Shown: positions 23,446 to 33,346 of the stretch, piece after piece
Layout: the number at the start of each line of letters is the position of its first letter
How positions within the stretch are numbered: position 1 is the first letter of the stretch
Source: an uncultured Agathobacter sp.
GTDB taxonomy: Bacteria > Bacillota > Clostridia > Lachnospirales > Lachnospiraceae
NCBI GenBank assembly: GCA_934316545.1
Contig: CAKRDT010000020.1
Location: forward strand, 1 to 38,191
DNA: 38,191 nt
Reading direction: 5' to 3'
The notes under the pieces: model-generated
Database searches by the model: none
What the model was told of the DNA's origin: nothing
What the model saw: the letters and a program-made list of their open reading frames with translations, nothing else
Translations under genes and position numbers: made by a program

Positions 23446-23482
23446 AAGCAAACGAATTTTACAGGAAAAAGGAGATTACACC

Positions 23483-23716
23483 ATGTTAGAGAAGTTAAAA
23501 GAGATTATCGCAGACCAGTTAAACGTAGATGCAGCAGGCATTACTGCTGAATCAAGATTCAAGGAGGATCTTGAGGCAGATTCCTTAGATCTGTTCGAGC
23601 TTGTGATGGCGCTGGAGGAAGAGTATGACGTAGAAATCCCTTCCGAGGATTTAGAGAAGATCTTAACGGTAGGCGATGTAATCAAGTATCTGGAAGATAA
23701 GGGTGTAGAGGCATAA
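23483..23716 (+). CDS. acpP: Acyl carrier protein
   Basis: A 77-residue acidic helical protein that carries the growing fatty acid on phosphopantetheine. The attachment site is Ser34 in [10 protein letters not shown]. Length and charge are typical. The ATG at 23483 follows AAAGGAGA (23468-23475). It is the first gene of the operon and lies directly behind the promoter with FabT-like sites, so it is probably the most strongly expressed gene of the set. The next gene, fabK, begins two bases after its stop codon. A separate ACP for polyketides is unlikely given the surrounding fab genes. Confidence 0.95.
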   Translation: MLEKLKEIIADQLNVDAAGITAESRFKEDLEADSLDLFELVMALEEEYDVEIPSEDLEKILTVGDVIKYLEDKGVEA

Positions 23717-23718
23717 AA

Positions 23719-24657
23719 ATGAAGACAAGAGTGACGGAACTTCTTGGAATTACCTATCCGATCATCCAGGGCGGTATGGCCTGGGTAGCCACTCACGAGC
23801 TCGCCAGCGCAGTATCAAACGCTGGCGGTCTTGGCATTATAGGAGCCGGTGGAGCTCCGGCATCCTGGGTGCGTGAGCAGATTCAGGCGGCAAAGAAAGA
23901 AACCGACAAGCCGTTCGGAGTCAATCTGATGCTGATGAACCCGGAAGCGGATGAGATCGCCAAGGTGCTCGTGGAGGAAGGCGTTAAGGTCGTTACGACC
24001 GGCGCCGGAAATCCGGCAAAATACATGCAGATGTGGAAAGCTGCCGGGATCAAAGTAATCCCGGTTGTCGCAAGTGTGGCACTTGCCAGACTGATGGAGC
24101 GCGGTGGCGCAGATGCGGTCGTTGCCGAAGGAACCGAGTCCGGCGGACATATCGGTTCACAGACAACGATGACACTGGTTCCGCAGGTGGTTGATGCGAT
24201 ATCCATTCCGGTGATCGCAGCAGGTGGAATCGCGGACGGACGCGGATTTGCGGCTGCAATGATGCTGGGTGCGGAAGCGGTACAGATGGGAACAAGATTT
24301 GTAGTAGCAAATGAATCAATCGTTCATGAGAATTATAAGGATCGTGTGATCAAGGCAAAAGATATCGATTCGGAAGTGACCGGTATGTCGACCGGACATC
24401 CGATCCGTGTGATCCGCAATAAGATGACGCGTGAGTATCTGCAAAAAGAAAAGGACGGCGCAAGCCTTGATGAATTGGAGCAGCTGACACTTGGCGCTTT
24501 GCGCAAGGCGGTTGTCGAAGGTGATGTGATGTACGGCAGCGTGATGGCAGGACAGTCCGCAGGGCTTGTCCACAAGAAAGAAAGCTGCGCCGAGATCATT
24601 CAGGAAATTATGGCGGATGCACGTAAGCTGCTTCCGAACAGTTACATAGAATGTTAG
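23719..24657 (+). CDS. fabK: Enoyl-ACP reductase II (FMN-dependent)
   Basis: A 312-residue FMN enzyme that does the last reduction of each fatty acid cycle. It shows the nitronate monooxygenase/FabK fold: YPIIQGGMAWVATHELASAV at the N-terminus, GGLGIIGAGG, AEGTESGGHIG (flavin and substrate binding) and IAAGGIADGRG. FabK replaces the triclosan-sensitive FabI in many Firmicutes, and its place between acpP and fabD matches fab clusters of streptococci and clostridia, which favours FabK over a true nitronate monooxygenase. It begins two bases after acpP, with a weak AGAGG upstream, so translation is probably coupled. Confidence 0.94.
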   Translation: MKTRVTELLGITYPIIQGGMAWVATHELASAVSNAGGLGIIGAGGAPASWVREQIQAAKKETDKPFGVNLMLMNPEADEIAKVLVEEGVKVVTTGAGNPAKYMQMWKAAGIKVIPVVASVALARLMERGGADAVVAEGTESGGHIGSQTTMTLVPQVVDAISIPVIAAGGIADGRGFAAAMMLGAEAVQMGTRFVVANESIVHENYKDRVIKAKDIDSEVTGMSTGHPIRVIRNKMTREYLQKEKDGASLDELEQLTLGALRKAVVEGDVMYGSVMAGQSAGLVHKKESCAEIIQEIMADARKLLPNSYIEC

Positions 24658-24662
24658 GATGA

Positions 24663-24704
24663 GCAGATGCATGGAAAGTCAGGCTTTGCCTGATTAGTGT
24701 CTGC
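24663..24704 (+). repeat. Two-tier hairpin between fabK and fabD
   Basis: An outer GCAGA (24663-24667)/TCTGC (24700-24704) encloses GTCAGGC (24678-24684)/GCCTGAT (24688-24694) around a TTT loop. No T-run follows, so it is not a normal terminator. It may set RNA processing or stability within the operon. Confidence 0.5.
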
Positions 24705-24750
24705 ATAAGAATGTCTTCACTTTGTGAGGTGTTACAGAAAAGAGGCAAAT

Positions 24751-25692
24751 ATGAAGAGAGTATTTATGTTCCCGGGACAGGGTTCCCAGTATGTTGGAAT
24801 GGGTAAGGAATTCTACGACAATCGTCCGGAGTCGAAGGAAGTCTATGAGCTGGCTTCCGATGTGACCGGACTAGATGTTGCGGCACTCTGCTTTGAGGAG
24901 AACGACCGGTTAAATATTACGGAATACACACAGATCTGTATGCTGACGACCGAGGCTGCCATCTATGCAGCACTTAAGGAAGAGGGCATCCACTGTGATG
25001 TGACGGCGGGCTTAAGCCTCGGCGAGTACGGAGCATTGATCGCATCCGGTGCGATGAGCATGAAAGATGCATTTGCCGTGGTTAGAAAACGTGGCATTTA
25101 CATGCAGGAAGCGTATCCGACCGGCGGCGCGATGTCTGCCATCCTGGGACTGGACGCGGATGTGATCGCACAGACCTGTGCGAATACGCAGAAAACGCTG
25201 CGTGACGCAGGCAATGCGGCAGCTGTCGTATCGGTTGCCAACTATAACTGTCCGGGACAGATTGTGATCACCGGAACCGCAGATGCGGTAAGCATTGCGG
25301 GTGATGCATTAAAGGAAGCAGGCGCAAAGCGCGTGGTCCCGCTTAAGGTCAGCGGTCCGTTCCATTCGCAGCTTCTGTGCGGAGCCGGTGAGAAATTAGG
25401 TGAGGTATTAAAAGACGTTACGATTGGTGAGATTACAACACCATATCTTGCCAACGTGAATGCAGATTACGTGACGGATCCGGCAAGTGTGAAGGATCTT
25501 CTGGTGCGTCAGGTATCCTCTTCCGTTCATTGGCAGCAGACGATCGAGCGTCTGATCGCAGACGGAGCGGATGAGTTCGTAGAGATCGGACCGGGCCGTT
25601 CCCTCTCCGGATTTATGAGAAAAATCAACCGTGATGTTACTACATGCAATATCGATAAGATGGAGGATTTCGTAAATTATGTTAACCGGTAA
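24751..25692 (+). CDS. fabD: Malonyl-CoA:ACP transacylase
   Basis: A 313-residue enzyme that moves malonyl groups from CoA to ACP. The N-terminal FMFPGQGSQYVGMG, the nucleophile Ser89 in GLSLGEYGA and the catalytic His in SGPFHSQ are all present. The ATG at 24751 follows AAAAGAGG; in-frame codons further up lack a ribosome site. A gap of about 90 bases with a hairpin separates it from fabK. Its last 14 bases overlap the start of fabG, so the two are coupled. Confidence 0.95.
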   Translation: MKRVFMFPGQGSQYVGMGKEFYDNRPESKEVYELASDVTGLDVAALCFEENDRLNITEYTQICMLTTEAAIYAALKEEGIHCDVTAGLSLGEYGALIASGAMSMKDAFAVVRKRGIYMQEAYPTGGAMSAILGLDADVIAQTCANTQKTLRDAGNAAAVVSVANYNCPGQIVITGTADAVSIAGDALKEAGAKRVVPLKVSGPFHSQLLCGAGEKLGEVLKDVTIGEITTPYLANVNADYVTDPASVKDLLVRQVSSSVHWQQTIERLIADGADEFVEIGPGRSLSGFMRKINRDVTTCNIDKMEDFVNYVNR

Positions 25693-26419
25693 GAATGCAC
25701 TTGTTACGGGTGCGGGAAAAGGAATCGGCAAGGCAATCGCGATGGAACTTGCAGCAAATGGGGCTTTCGTCATCGTGAATTACAATGGATCAAAAGCAGC
25801 CGCTGAGCAGACGGTTGCAGAAATCAAAGAAGTAGGTGGAGATGCCGTTGCTTACCAGTGTAATGTGGCGGACTACGAGGCATGCGCCGGCATGGTTTCG
25901 GATCTGGTCAAGAGTTACACACACATTGACATTTTGGTAAACAATGCCGGAATTACAAGAGACGGACTGCTGATGAAGATGAGCGAGGAAGATTTTGATG
26001 CGGTCATCGACACAAATCTGAAGGGATGTTTCAACACGATCCGCCATCTGTCACGCTACTTCTTAAAGCAGCGTGCCGGGAAAATCATAAATATTTCATC
26101 GGTATCGGGAATCCTCGGAAACGCCGGACAGGCGAATTACTCCGCGAGCAAAGCAGGTATCATTGGTTTGACCAAGGCTGTGGCAAGAGAGCTTGCAAGC
26201 CGCGGTATCAATGTAAATGCGGTTGCTCCGGGATTTGTGGAGACCGATATGACGGATGTATTATCGGACAGCGTGAAGTCAGGACTGACGGAGCAGATTC
26301 CGCTCGGACGTACCGGAAAGCCGCAGGATATTGCAAAAGCAGTCGCGTTTTTGGCTTCACCGGCGGCGGATTATATCACAGGCCAGATACTGTCGGTTGA
26401 CGGAGGCATGGCAATCTAA
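25679..26419 (+). CDS. fabG: 3-oxoacyl-ACP reductase
   Basis: A 246-residue short-chain dehydrogenase that reduces 3-oxoacyl-ACP with NADPH. It has the cofactor motif TGAGKGIG (residues 10-17), the NNAG motif (88-91) and the catalytic set Ser141, Tyr154 and Lys158 (YSASK). The closing GQILSVDGGMA is typical of FabG. It starts within the end of fabD and is followed after 44 bases by fabF. Other short-chain dehydrogenases look alike, but the neighbours settle the call. Confidence 0.95.
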   Translation: MLTGKNALVTGAGKGIGKAIAMELAANGAFVIVNYNGSKAAAEQTVAEIKEVGGDAVAYQCNVADYEACAGMVSDLVKSYTHIDILVNNAGITRDGLLMKMSEEDFDAVIDTNLKGCFNTIRHLSRYFLKQRAGKIINISSVSGILGNAGQANYSASKAGIIGLTKAVARELASRGINVNAVAPGFVETDMTDVLSDSVKSGLTEQIPLGRTGKPQDIAKAVAFLASPAADYITGQILSVDGGMAI

Positions 26420-26463
26420 GCCGCGCATTAAAATGTGTGACGGATCATCAGAAAGGAAAAGGC

Positions 26464-27699
26464 ATGAGCAGAAGAGTTGTTGTGACCGGTATGGGCGCGA
26501 TCACGCCAATCGGTTTAAGTGTAGAAGAATTTTGGAACGGAGTGAAGGAAGGCAAGCTTGGATTTGGTGAGATTACACGCTTTGACTCCGGTGAATATAA
26601 AGCACATATGGCGGCAGAAGTCAAAGGCTTTGTCGGCAAAGAACATATGGATTTCAAGGCGGCTAAGCGCATGGAGCTTTTCTCCCAGTATGCGGTAGCA
26701 GCAGCGGGAGAAGCGATTGAGGATGCGGGACTGGATATGACGAAGGAAGATCCGTACCGTGTCGGCACCGCAATCGGTTCCGGAGTCGGAAGCCTTCAGG
26801 CAATTGAGCGTGAGTACACCAAGCTTGTGGAAAAAGGTCCGGGAAGAGTCAATCCGATCTTTGTTCCGCTCATGATCTCCAACATGGCGTGCGGAAACGT
26901 ATCGATCCAGTTTGGGCTGAAAGGCAAGACCATTAACGATGTAACGGCCTGTGCGACCGGAACCAATAATATCGGAGAGGCATTCCGAAGCATTCAGTAT
27001 GGTGAAGCGGATGTCATGGTGACCGGAGGAACGGAAGGCAGCGTATGTCCGACTGCGATTGCGGGATTTGCAGCACTGACTGCACTTTCACCATCAACGG
27101 ATCCTGAGAAATGTTCTCTGCCTTTTGATAAGAACCGAAGTGGATTCGTTCTCGGCGAAGGTGCCGGAGTGGTTGTGCTTGAGGAGCTGGAGCATGCCAA
27201 GGCAAGAGGCGCGAAGATCTATGCGGAGGTTGTCGGATACGGATGTTCCGCAGATGCCTACCACATCACTTCCCCACTGGAGGATGGATCGGGTGCAGCC
27301 CGCGCAATGTTAAATGCAGTGGACGATGCCGGCGTGGATAAAAATGAGATTACTTATATCAATGCACACGGAACAGGAACGCATCACAACGATCTGTTTG
27401 AGACACGCGCGATCAAGCTGGCGTTCGGTGAGCATGCGAAGGATATGAAGATCAACTCGACCAAGTCGATGATCGGTCATCTCTTAGGTGCGGCCGGAGC
27501 AGTTGAGTTTATTACCTGTGTCAAGGAAATCGAGGAAGGCTACATCCACAAGACGGCCGGATACGAGACACCGGATGAGGAGATCGATCTGAATTACTGT
27601 AAGGAAGCGTATAACGAGGATGTAGAGTATGCATTGTCCAATTCCCTTGGTTTTGGCGGACATAATGCAAGTATCCTGATCCGCAAGTATTCAGGCTAA
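26464..27699 (+). CDS. fabF: 3-oxoacyl-ACP synthase II
   Basis: A 411-residue condensing enzyme that elongates acyl-ACP with malonyl-ACP. The Cys-His-His triad is Cys163 in TACATGTNN, His302 in NAHGTGT and His339 in MIGHLLGAAG. The start ATG at 26464 follows AAAGGAAAAGG and gives MSRRVVVTGMG, the usual opening of FabF. Length is normal. A gap of 91 bases lies before fabZ. That gap is where accB sits in many Firmicute fab clusters, but no biotin carrier motif (MKM) is found. Confidence 0.95.
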   Translation: MSRRVVVTGMGAITPIGLSVEEFWNGVKEGKLGFGEITRFDSGEYKAHMAAEVKGFVGKEHMDFKAAKRMELFSQYAVAAAGEAIEDAGLDMTKEDPYRVGTAIGSGVGSLQAIEREYTKLVEKGPGRVNPIFVPLMISNMACGNVSIQFGLKGKTINDVTACATGTNNIGEAFRSIQYGEADVMVTGGTEGSVCPTAIAGFAALTALSPSTDPEKCSLPFDKNRSGFVLGEGAGVVVLEELEHAKARGAKIYAEVVGYGCSADAYHITSPLEDGSGAARAMLNAVDDAGVDKNEITYINAHGTGTHHNDLFETRAIKLAFGEHAKDMKINSTKSMIGHLLGAAGAVEFITCVKEIEEGYIHKTAGYETPDEEIDLNYCKEAYNEDVEYALSNSLGFGGHNASILIRKYSG

Positions 27700-27790
27700 G
27701 AAAGCAGCTTTGCTTTTGCTGAAAACATGATATGCAGCGCCGGCCGGTACGACAAGCGAGTGAACCGGGCGGTGTTCCATGGAGGAAATT

Positions 27791-28210
27791 ATGACAACAC
27801 AGGAAATTATGGAGATCCTTCCGCATCGACAGCCTTTTCTGCTGATCGATACCGTGGAGGAATTAGAGCCTGGCGTGCGCGCCGTGGCGAAGAAGAATGT
27901 GACATATAATGAGCCGTATTTTGCCGGACACTTTCCGGGAAACCCGGTGATGCCAGGGGTACTGATCATTGAGGCTTTGGCGCAGACGGGCGCGGTGGCG
28001 ATCCTGTCGCAGCCGGAGTGGAAAGGAAAGACTGCATATTTTGCAGGCATCAATCAGGCAAAATTCAAGCAGAAAGTTGTTCCGGGAGATACGCTTTTAC
28101 TTGAGACAGAAATTATCAAGATTAAGGGACCGATCGGTGTGGGCAAAGCGACTGCCCGTGTAAACGGAAAGCTTGCATGTTCTGCAGAATTGACATTTGC
28201 GATAGGGTAA
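27791..28210 (+). CDS. fabZ: 3-hydroxyacyl-ACP dehydratase
   Basis: A 139-residue hot-dog-fold enzyme that removes water from 3-hydroxyacyl-ACP. The catalytic His47 and Glu61 lie in [11 protein letters not shown] and the following VLIIEALAQ. The opening [12 protein letters not shown] is typical of FabZ. The start is taken as the ATG at 27791 after GGAGGA (27781-27786); an ATG four codons earlier has no clear ribosome site. Gaps on both sides contain small hairpins: AAAGCA/TGCTTT at 27701-27716 and those at 28217-28263. Confidence 0.94.
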   Translation: MTTQEIMEILPHRQPFLLIDTVEELEPGVRAVAKKNVTYNEPYFAGHFPGNPVMPGVLIIEALAQTGAVAILSQPEWKGKTAYFAGINQAKFKQKVVPGDTLLLETEIIKIKGPIGVGKATARVNGKLACSAELTFAIG

Positions 28211-28216
28211 TATGCA

Positions 28217-28263
28217 ATACATCTGTGATGTATCATAAGCGTGAGTCCATCGGCGCAGCCGAT
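28217..28263 (+). repeat. Two perfect hairpins between fabZ and accDA
   Basis: ATACATC (28217-28223)/GATGTAT (28227-28233) with loop TGT, and ATCGGC (28249-28254)/GCCGAT (28258-28263) with loop GCA. They lie in the 112-base gap where accC would stand in the common gene order. They may be RNA processing or partial termination sites. Confidence 0.5.
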
Positions 28264-28322
28264 TTAAAATGGGCGGATGTTCAAAGATGTGTCAAGTTTT
28301 CTATTATTAAGAGGAAAAAGTT

Positions 28323-30041
28323 ATGTTATTTAAAAAAAATATAAAAACGGAGCCTGCGCAGGAAAGCACACAGACTCAAACCCAGACAGTAGAACCGGTA
28401 CAGCCGGAGACGGTGGTATGCAAGAATTGCAAGCGTGAGCTTGACAAGAAGCGCGTTGTAAAAAATAAATATGTCTGCTACGAGTGCGGCTATTACTTCC
28501 GTGTGCGTGCGAAGAATCGCATCAGGATGGTGACGGATGCAGATTCATTTGAAGAATGGGACGAGAATGTGGAAGTGAAGAATCCACTGAATTTCCCGGA
28601 ATATGAAGAAAAAGTTACGGCAACACAGGAGAAGACAGGATTAAAAGAGGGCGTGACGATCGGAAAATGCCGGATCTACGGTGAAGAGACGGTTCTCGGT
28701 GTCATCGATGCCCGGTTCATGATGGGAAGCATGGGGCATGTGGTCGGTGAGCGGATTACACACGCCTTTGAACGCGCAACCGAGGAGAAACTCCCGGTAA
28801 TCCTTTTCTGCTGCTCCGGTGGTGCAAGAATGCAGGAGGGAATTATTTCCCTGATGCAGATGGCTAAGACTTCCGGTGCGGTCAAGCGTCATTCGGATGC
28901 GGGGCTGTTGTATGTGCCGGTGCTGACCGATCCGACGACTGGTGGTGTGACAGCCAGCTTTGCGATGCTCGGAGATATCATCCTGGCGGAGCCGAATGCC
29001 TTGATCGGATTTGCAGGTCCGCGTGTGATCGAGCAGACGATCGGCCAGAAGCTTCCGGAAGGATTCCAGAGAGCGGAATTTCAGTTACAGCATGGCTTTG
29101 TCGATGCGATCGTTAAGCGTGATGATTTGAAGATGACGTTGTACAGAATCTTAAAAATGCATCGTCCGATGACCGGATTCGCGAACTTTGATCCACTTCG
29201 CGAGGATGACAATTATGAACCGACGGAATTGATGCGGGAGCGCAATGCAAAGTCGAAGCCGATGCAGGCGTGGGACAAGGTGACTGCGGCAAGACAGATG
29301 AAGCGTCTGGCATCCGTGGATTATATGGATACGATCTTTGATGATTTTATGGAGATGCACGGAGATCGTTATTTCCGCGATGATCCGGCGATCGTCGGTG
29401 GATTTGCATATCTCGATGGACAGCCGGTAACGGTGATCGGTGTCCATAAGGGGAAGGATTTAAAGGATTGTGCGGCGCGCAACTACGGCATGCCTTCGCC
29501 GGAAGGTTATCGTAAGGCAATCCGCCTGATGAAGCAGGCAGAGAAATTCAACCGCCCGATCATCACGTTTGTTAATACATCCGGTGCTTATCCGGGAAAA
29601 GAGGCGGAAGAAAACGGACAGGGCGAGGCAATCGCGAGAAATCTCTATGAGATGTCCGGGATTCAGGTGCCGATCCTCTGTCTTATGATCGGTGAAGGAG
29701 GAAGCGGCGGCGCGCTTGCTTTGGCGGTAGGAAATGAAGTATGGATGATGGAAAATGCGACCTACTCCATTCTCTCACCGGAAGGTTTCGCATCGATCCT
29801 CTGGAAGGACGGAAAGCGTGCCAAGGAAGCAGCAGGTGTCATGAAGATTACCGCACAGGATTTAAAGGAACTTCAGGTTGTTGATGATATCATTCCGGAG
29901 TACGGCGGAGCCGATGAGGATGCTTTAACTTCAATCGCTAACTACATGAAGGGTAACATGAAGAAGTTTTTAAAGGCGCAAAATGCTAAGAGCGGCGAAG
30001 AACTTGCTGCAGAACGCTACGCGCGTTTCCGTAAATTCTAG
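28323..30041 (+). CDS. accDA: Fused acetyl-CoA carboxylase carboxyltransferase, beta-alpha (AccD-AccA)
   Basis: A 572-residue fusion of both carboxyltransferase subunits, which make malonyl-CoA from acetyl-CoA and carboxybiotin. The N-terminal half is AccD: a zinc ribbon with Cys33, Cys36, Cys52 and Cys55, then [11 protein letters not shown] and the ISLMQMAKT stretch. From about residue 300 it becomes Acc[10 protein letters not shown] and FMEMHGDR, then [10 protein letters not shown] and [12 protein letters not shown]. In most bacteria these are two genes; here they are joined in frame with no stop between. A Gln/Thr-rich stretch of about 20 residues precedes the zinc ribbon. Biotin carrier (AccB) and biotin carboxylase (AccC) genes are not in the window. 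Confidence 0.95.
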   Translation: MLFKKNIKTEPAQESTQTQTQTVEPVQPETVVCKNCKRELDKKRVVKNKYVCYECGYYFRVRAKNRIRMVTDADSFEEWDENVEVKNPLNFPEYEEKVTATQEKTGLKEGVTIGKCRIYGEETVLGVIDARFMMGSMGHVVGERITHAFERATEEKLPVILFCCSGGARMQEGIISLMQMAKTSGAVKRHSDAGLLYVPVLTDPTTGGVTASFAMLGDIILAEPNALIGFAGPRVIEQTIGQKLPEGFQRAEFQLQHGFVDAIVKRDDLKMTLYRILKMHRPMTGFANFDPLREDDNYEPTELMRERNAKSKPMQAWDKVTAARQMKRLASVDYMDTIFDDFMEMHGDRYFRDDPAIVGGFAYLDGQPVTVIGVHKGKDLKDCAARNYGMPSPEGYRKAIRLMKQAEKFNRPIITFVNTSGAYPGKEAEENGQGEAIARNLYEMSGIQVPILCLMIGEGGSGGALALAVGNEVWMMENATYSILSPEGFASILWKDGKRAKEAAGVMKITAQDLKELQVVDDIIPEYGGADEDALTSIANYMKGNMKKFLKAQNAKSGEELAAERYARFRKF

Positions 30042-30062
30042 TGGCGCAAAAGGAGATCTGTA

Positions 30063-31022
30063 ATGAAAATATTAGGAACCGGAAGTTCGCTTCCGAAGAA
30101 AATAGTAAGCAACGATGATCTTGCGCAGGTGATGGATACCTCGGATGAATGGATCAGCAGCCGTACAGGAATCAGAAACCGTCATATTGCGGTAGAAGAA
30201 ACAACGACTTCCATGTCGGTGGATGCGGCAAAGAAGGCGCTTGGGGATGCTTCGGTGGATGCAGGAGACATTGACCTGATCATTGCTGCAACGGTTTCGC
30301 CGGACTACATCTTTCCAACGCTTGCCTGCGAGGTGCAGGCGGCGCTCGGTGCAGTCCATGCCACTGCGTTCGACATCGGCGCAGGATGTTCGGGATTTTT
30401 GTTTGCACTTGCCACAGCGGATGCGTACTTTGCATCCGGCCGGTATAAAAAGGCCTTGATTATCGGTGCGGAGACACTCTCTAAGATGATGGACTGGAGT
30501 GATCGCAGCACCTGCGTACTGTTTGGTGATGGCGCCGGAGCAGCAGTGGTAAGCGCCGAAGGCACGCAGCTTCTTTCGATGGTGCAGGGATCCGACGGAG
30601 CCGGTGGCATGGCTTTAAAGTGCGACAACCGGCCGGTGCGTAATCTGTATCGTCAGGGTGCGCTCACACAGTATGCGTTCACTGAAATGAACGGATCCGA
30701 GGTGTATAAGTTTGCAGTGCGCACGGTGCCGAAGGCAATCAATGAGGCTTTGGAAAAAGCAGGGATCTCGGAGGATGAAGTGTCGCTTTATCTGTTGCAT
30801 CAGGCAAATCTTCGCATTATCGAATCGGTATCGAAGCGTCTGCGTCAGCCGATGGATAAATTTCCGACCAACCTTGAAGCGTGTGGAAATATATCTGCAG
30901 CCAGTGTGCCGATTCTGCTTGATAAAGTCAGAAAAGATGGTATGATAGGCAAAGGAGACAAAATTGTATTGGCTGGATTTGGAGCAGGACTGACCTGGGG
31001 CGCGTGTGTGATTGAGTGGTAG
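30063..31022 (+). CDS. fabH: 3-oxoacyl-ACP synthase III
   Basis: A 319-residue enzyme that starts fatty acid chains by joining acetyl- or branched acyl-CoA to malonyl-ACP. The triad is Cys109 in GAGCSGF, His246 in LLHQAN and Asn276 in CGNISAAS. GIRNRH near residue 40 is also typical. The start follows AAAAGGAGAT. It comes near the end of the operon, whereas in streptococci fabH stands near the front next to fabT; here too it is next to a MarR regulator gene, so the pair may have moved together. Confidence 0.95.
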   Translation: MKILGTGSSLPKKIVSNDDLAQVMDTSDEWISSRTGIRNRHIAVEETTTSMSVDAAKKALGDASVDAGDIDLIIAATVSPDYIFPTLACEVQAALGAVHATAFDIGAGCSGFLFALATADAYFASGRYKKALIIGAETLSKMMDWSDRSTCVLFGDGAGAAVVSAEGTQLLSMVQGSDGAGGMALKCDNRPVRNLYRQGALTQYAFTEMNGSEVYKFAVRTVPKAINEALEKAGISEDEVSLYLLHQANLRIIESVSKRLRQPMDKFPTNLEACGNISAASVPILLDKVRKDGMIGKGDKIVLAGFGAGLTWGACVIEW

Positions 31023-31068
31023 CTTGCATCCGGATGGCAGATAGCCGTATTACAAAAGGAGATTGCGG

Positions 31069-31572
31069 ATGACACTCGAAGAGACTTTAAACGAACTTCT
31101 CGTTAAGCTGTTCAAGGATATATTGGAGATTGAGGCAAAAAGCCTGATCACGGAAGAATTCAAAGATATTACATACAATGATATGCACATCATCGAGGCA
31201 GTTGGTATCGATGAGCCGCGTAATATGAAGACGGTTGCGAAGCTGATGTCGGTTACGACAGGAACGCTGACGAAGGCGATGGACGCTCTCTGTGACAAGG
31301 GATATGTGATCCGGGAGCGGAGCACAAAGGATAAGCGTGTCATCAAGCTGCGCCTGACGGACAAAGGCAAAAGTGCGTATTATCACCACGAGCAGTTCCA
31401 CAGGCAGATGATCAAGAATATTGCATCCGAGATGTCGGAGCAGGAGACCGAAGTGCTGATCTATGCTTTAGCAAAGATGGTGGATTACTTCCATCTCAAT
31501 TACTACGATACGAAGGAGGAGTCCCAGTACGTAGACTGGTCGAAGATCAAGCAGACCGAGGAGAAGGAATAA
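31069..31572 (+). CDS. MarR-family regulator, probable FabT-like repressor of the fab operon
   Basis: A 167-residue winged-helix protein of the MarR family. The recognition helix region is VAKLMSVTTGTLTKAMDAL, followed by the wing RSTKDKRVIKLRLT with the DxR motif of the family. FabT, the fatty acid repressor of streptococci and enterococci, is a MarR protein encoded beside fabH and binds TTTGATnATCAAA with acyl-ACP as co-ligand. Here the gene closes the fab operon directly after fabH, and the operon promoter carries that same sequence. Feedback repression is therefore likely, though not proven. The ATG at 31069 follows AAAGGAG (31055-31061). A terminator lies about 45 bases downstream. Confidence 0.85.
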   Translation: MTLEETLNELLVKLFKDILEIEAKSLITEEFKDITYNDMHIIEAVGIDEPRNMKTVAKLMSVTTGTLTKAMDALCDKGYVIRERSTKDKRVIKLRLTDKGKSAYYHHEQFHRQMIKNIASEMSEQETEVLIYALAKMVDYFHLNYYDTKEESQYVDWSKIKQTEEKE

Positions 31573-31617
31573 TTTTCCACTTTGATTTAAAAAACAGAAA
31601 AAATATAGAAAAATAGG

Positions 31618-31649
31618 GCGGTTCAAAATGCAAGTTTTGAATCGCTTTG
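31618..31649 (+). terminator. Intrinsic terminator of the fab operon
   Basis: GCGGTTCAAAA (31618-31628) pairs with TTTTGAATCGC (31635-31645) with one G-U pair around a 6-base loop, followed by TTTG. Confidence 0.75.
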
Positions 31650-31712
31650 TTGCATTTTGTGTGCTTTAAACATGTAAAGTGATAGAAATTTAAAATATTA
31701 AAGAATTTTCTG

Positions 31713-31741
31713 TTGATATTTCTTGCAATTTCGATTAGAAT
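31713..31741 (+). promoter_or_regulatory. Promoter of gdhA
   Basis: TTGATA (31713-31718), 17 bases, TAGAAT (31736-31741). The leader is about 85 bases and contains ACGGAA and TTCCGT, which can pair. The rest of the 31573-31835 gap holds only the fab terminator and AT-rich sequence. Confidence 0.65.
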
Positions 31742-31823
31742 AAGGGTGTTGATGTATACTAATTTAATAGGATATGACGGAAGGAGAGTTGAAACACGCT
31801 TTTTCCGTTAAATAATATGATAA

Positions 31824-33194
<1,371 letters not shown>

Positions 33195-33224
33195 TATCCA
33201 TATCATATAAGAGAAATATATTAT

Positions 33225-33269
33225 AAAATGCCGAATCTGGGTCATGTTGCCCGGATTCGGCATTTTTTT
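33225..33269 (+). terminator. Intrinsic terminator of gdhA
   Basis: ATGCCGAATC (33228-33237) pairs with GATTCGGCAT (33254-33263), with inner GGG/CCC, followed by a run of seven T (including the last stem base). Confidence 0.93.
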
Positions 33270-33278
33270 ACACTATCG

Positions 33279-33307
33279 TTGAATTTTCGCGCTTTTTCTC
33301 CTATAAT
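33279..33307 (+). promoter_or_regulatory. Sigma-A promoter of the chemoreceptor gene
   Basis: TTGAAT (33279-33284), 17 bases, consensus TATAAT (33302-33307). It begins ten bases after the gdhA terminator. Confidence 0.78.
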
Positions 33308-33346
33308 GAATATAATATGATGAAACAAAAAAGGGGGAATTACGAG

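Noticed and set aside
23719..24657. fabK read as nitronate monooxygenase
   Set aside because: The fold is shared, but the position between acpP and fabD and the lack of another enoyl reductase in the operon favour FabK.
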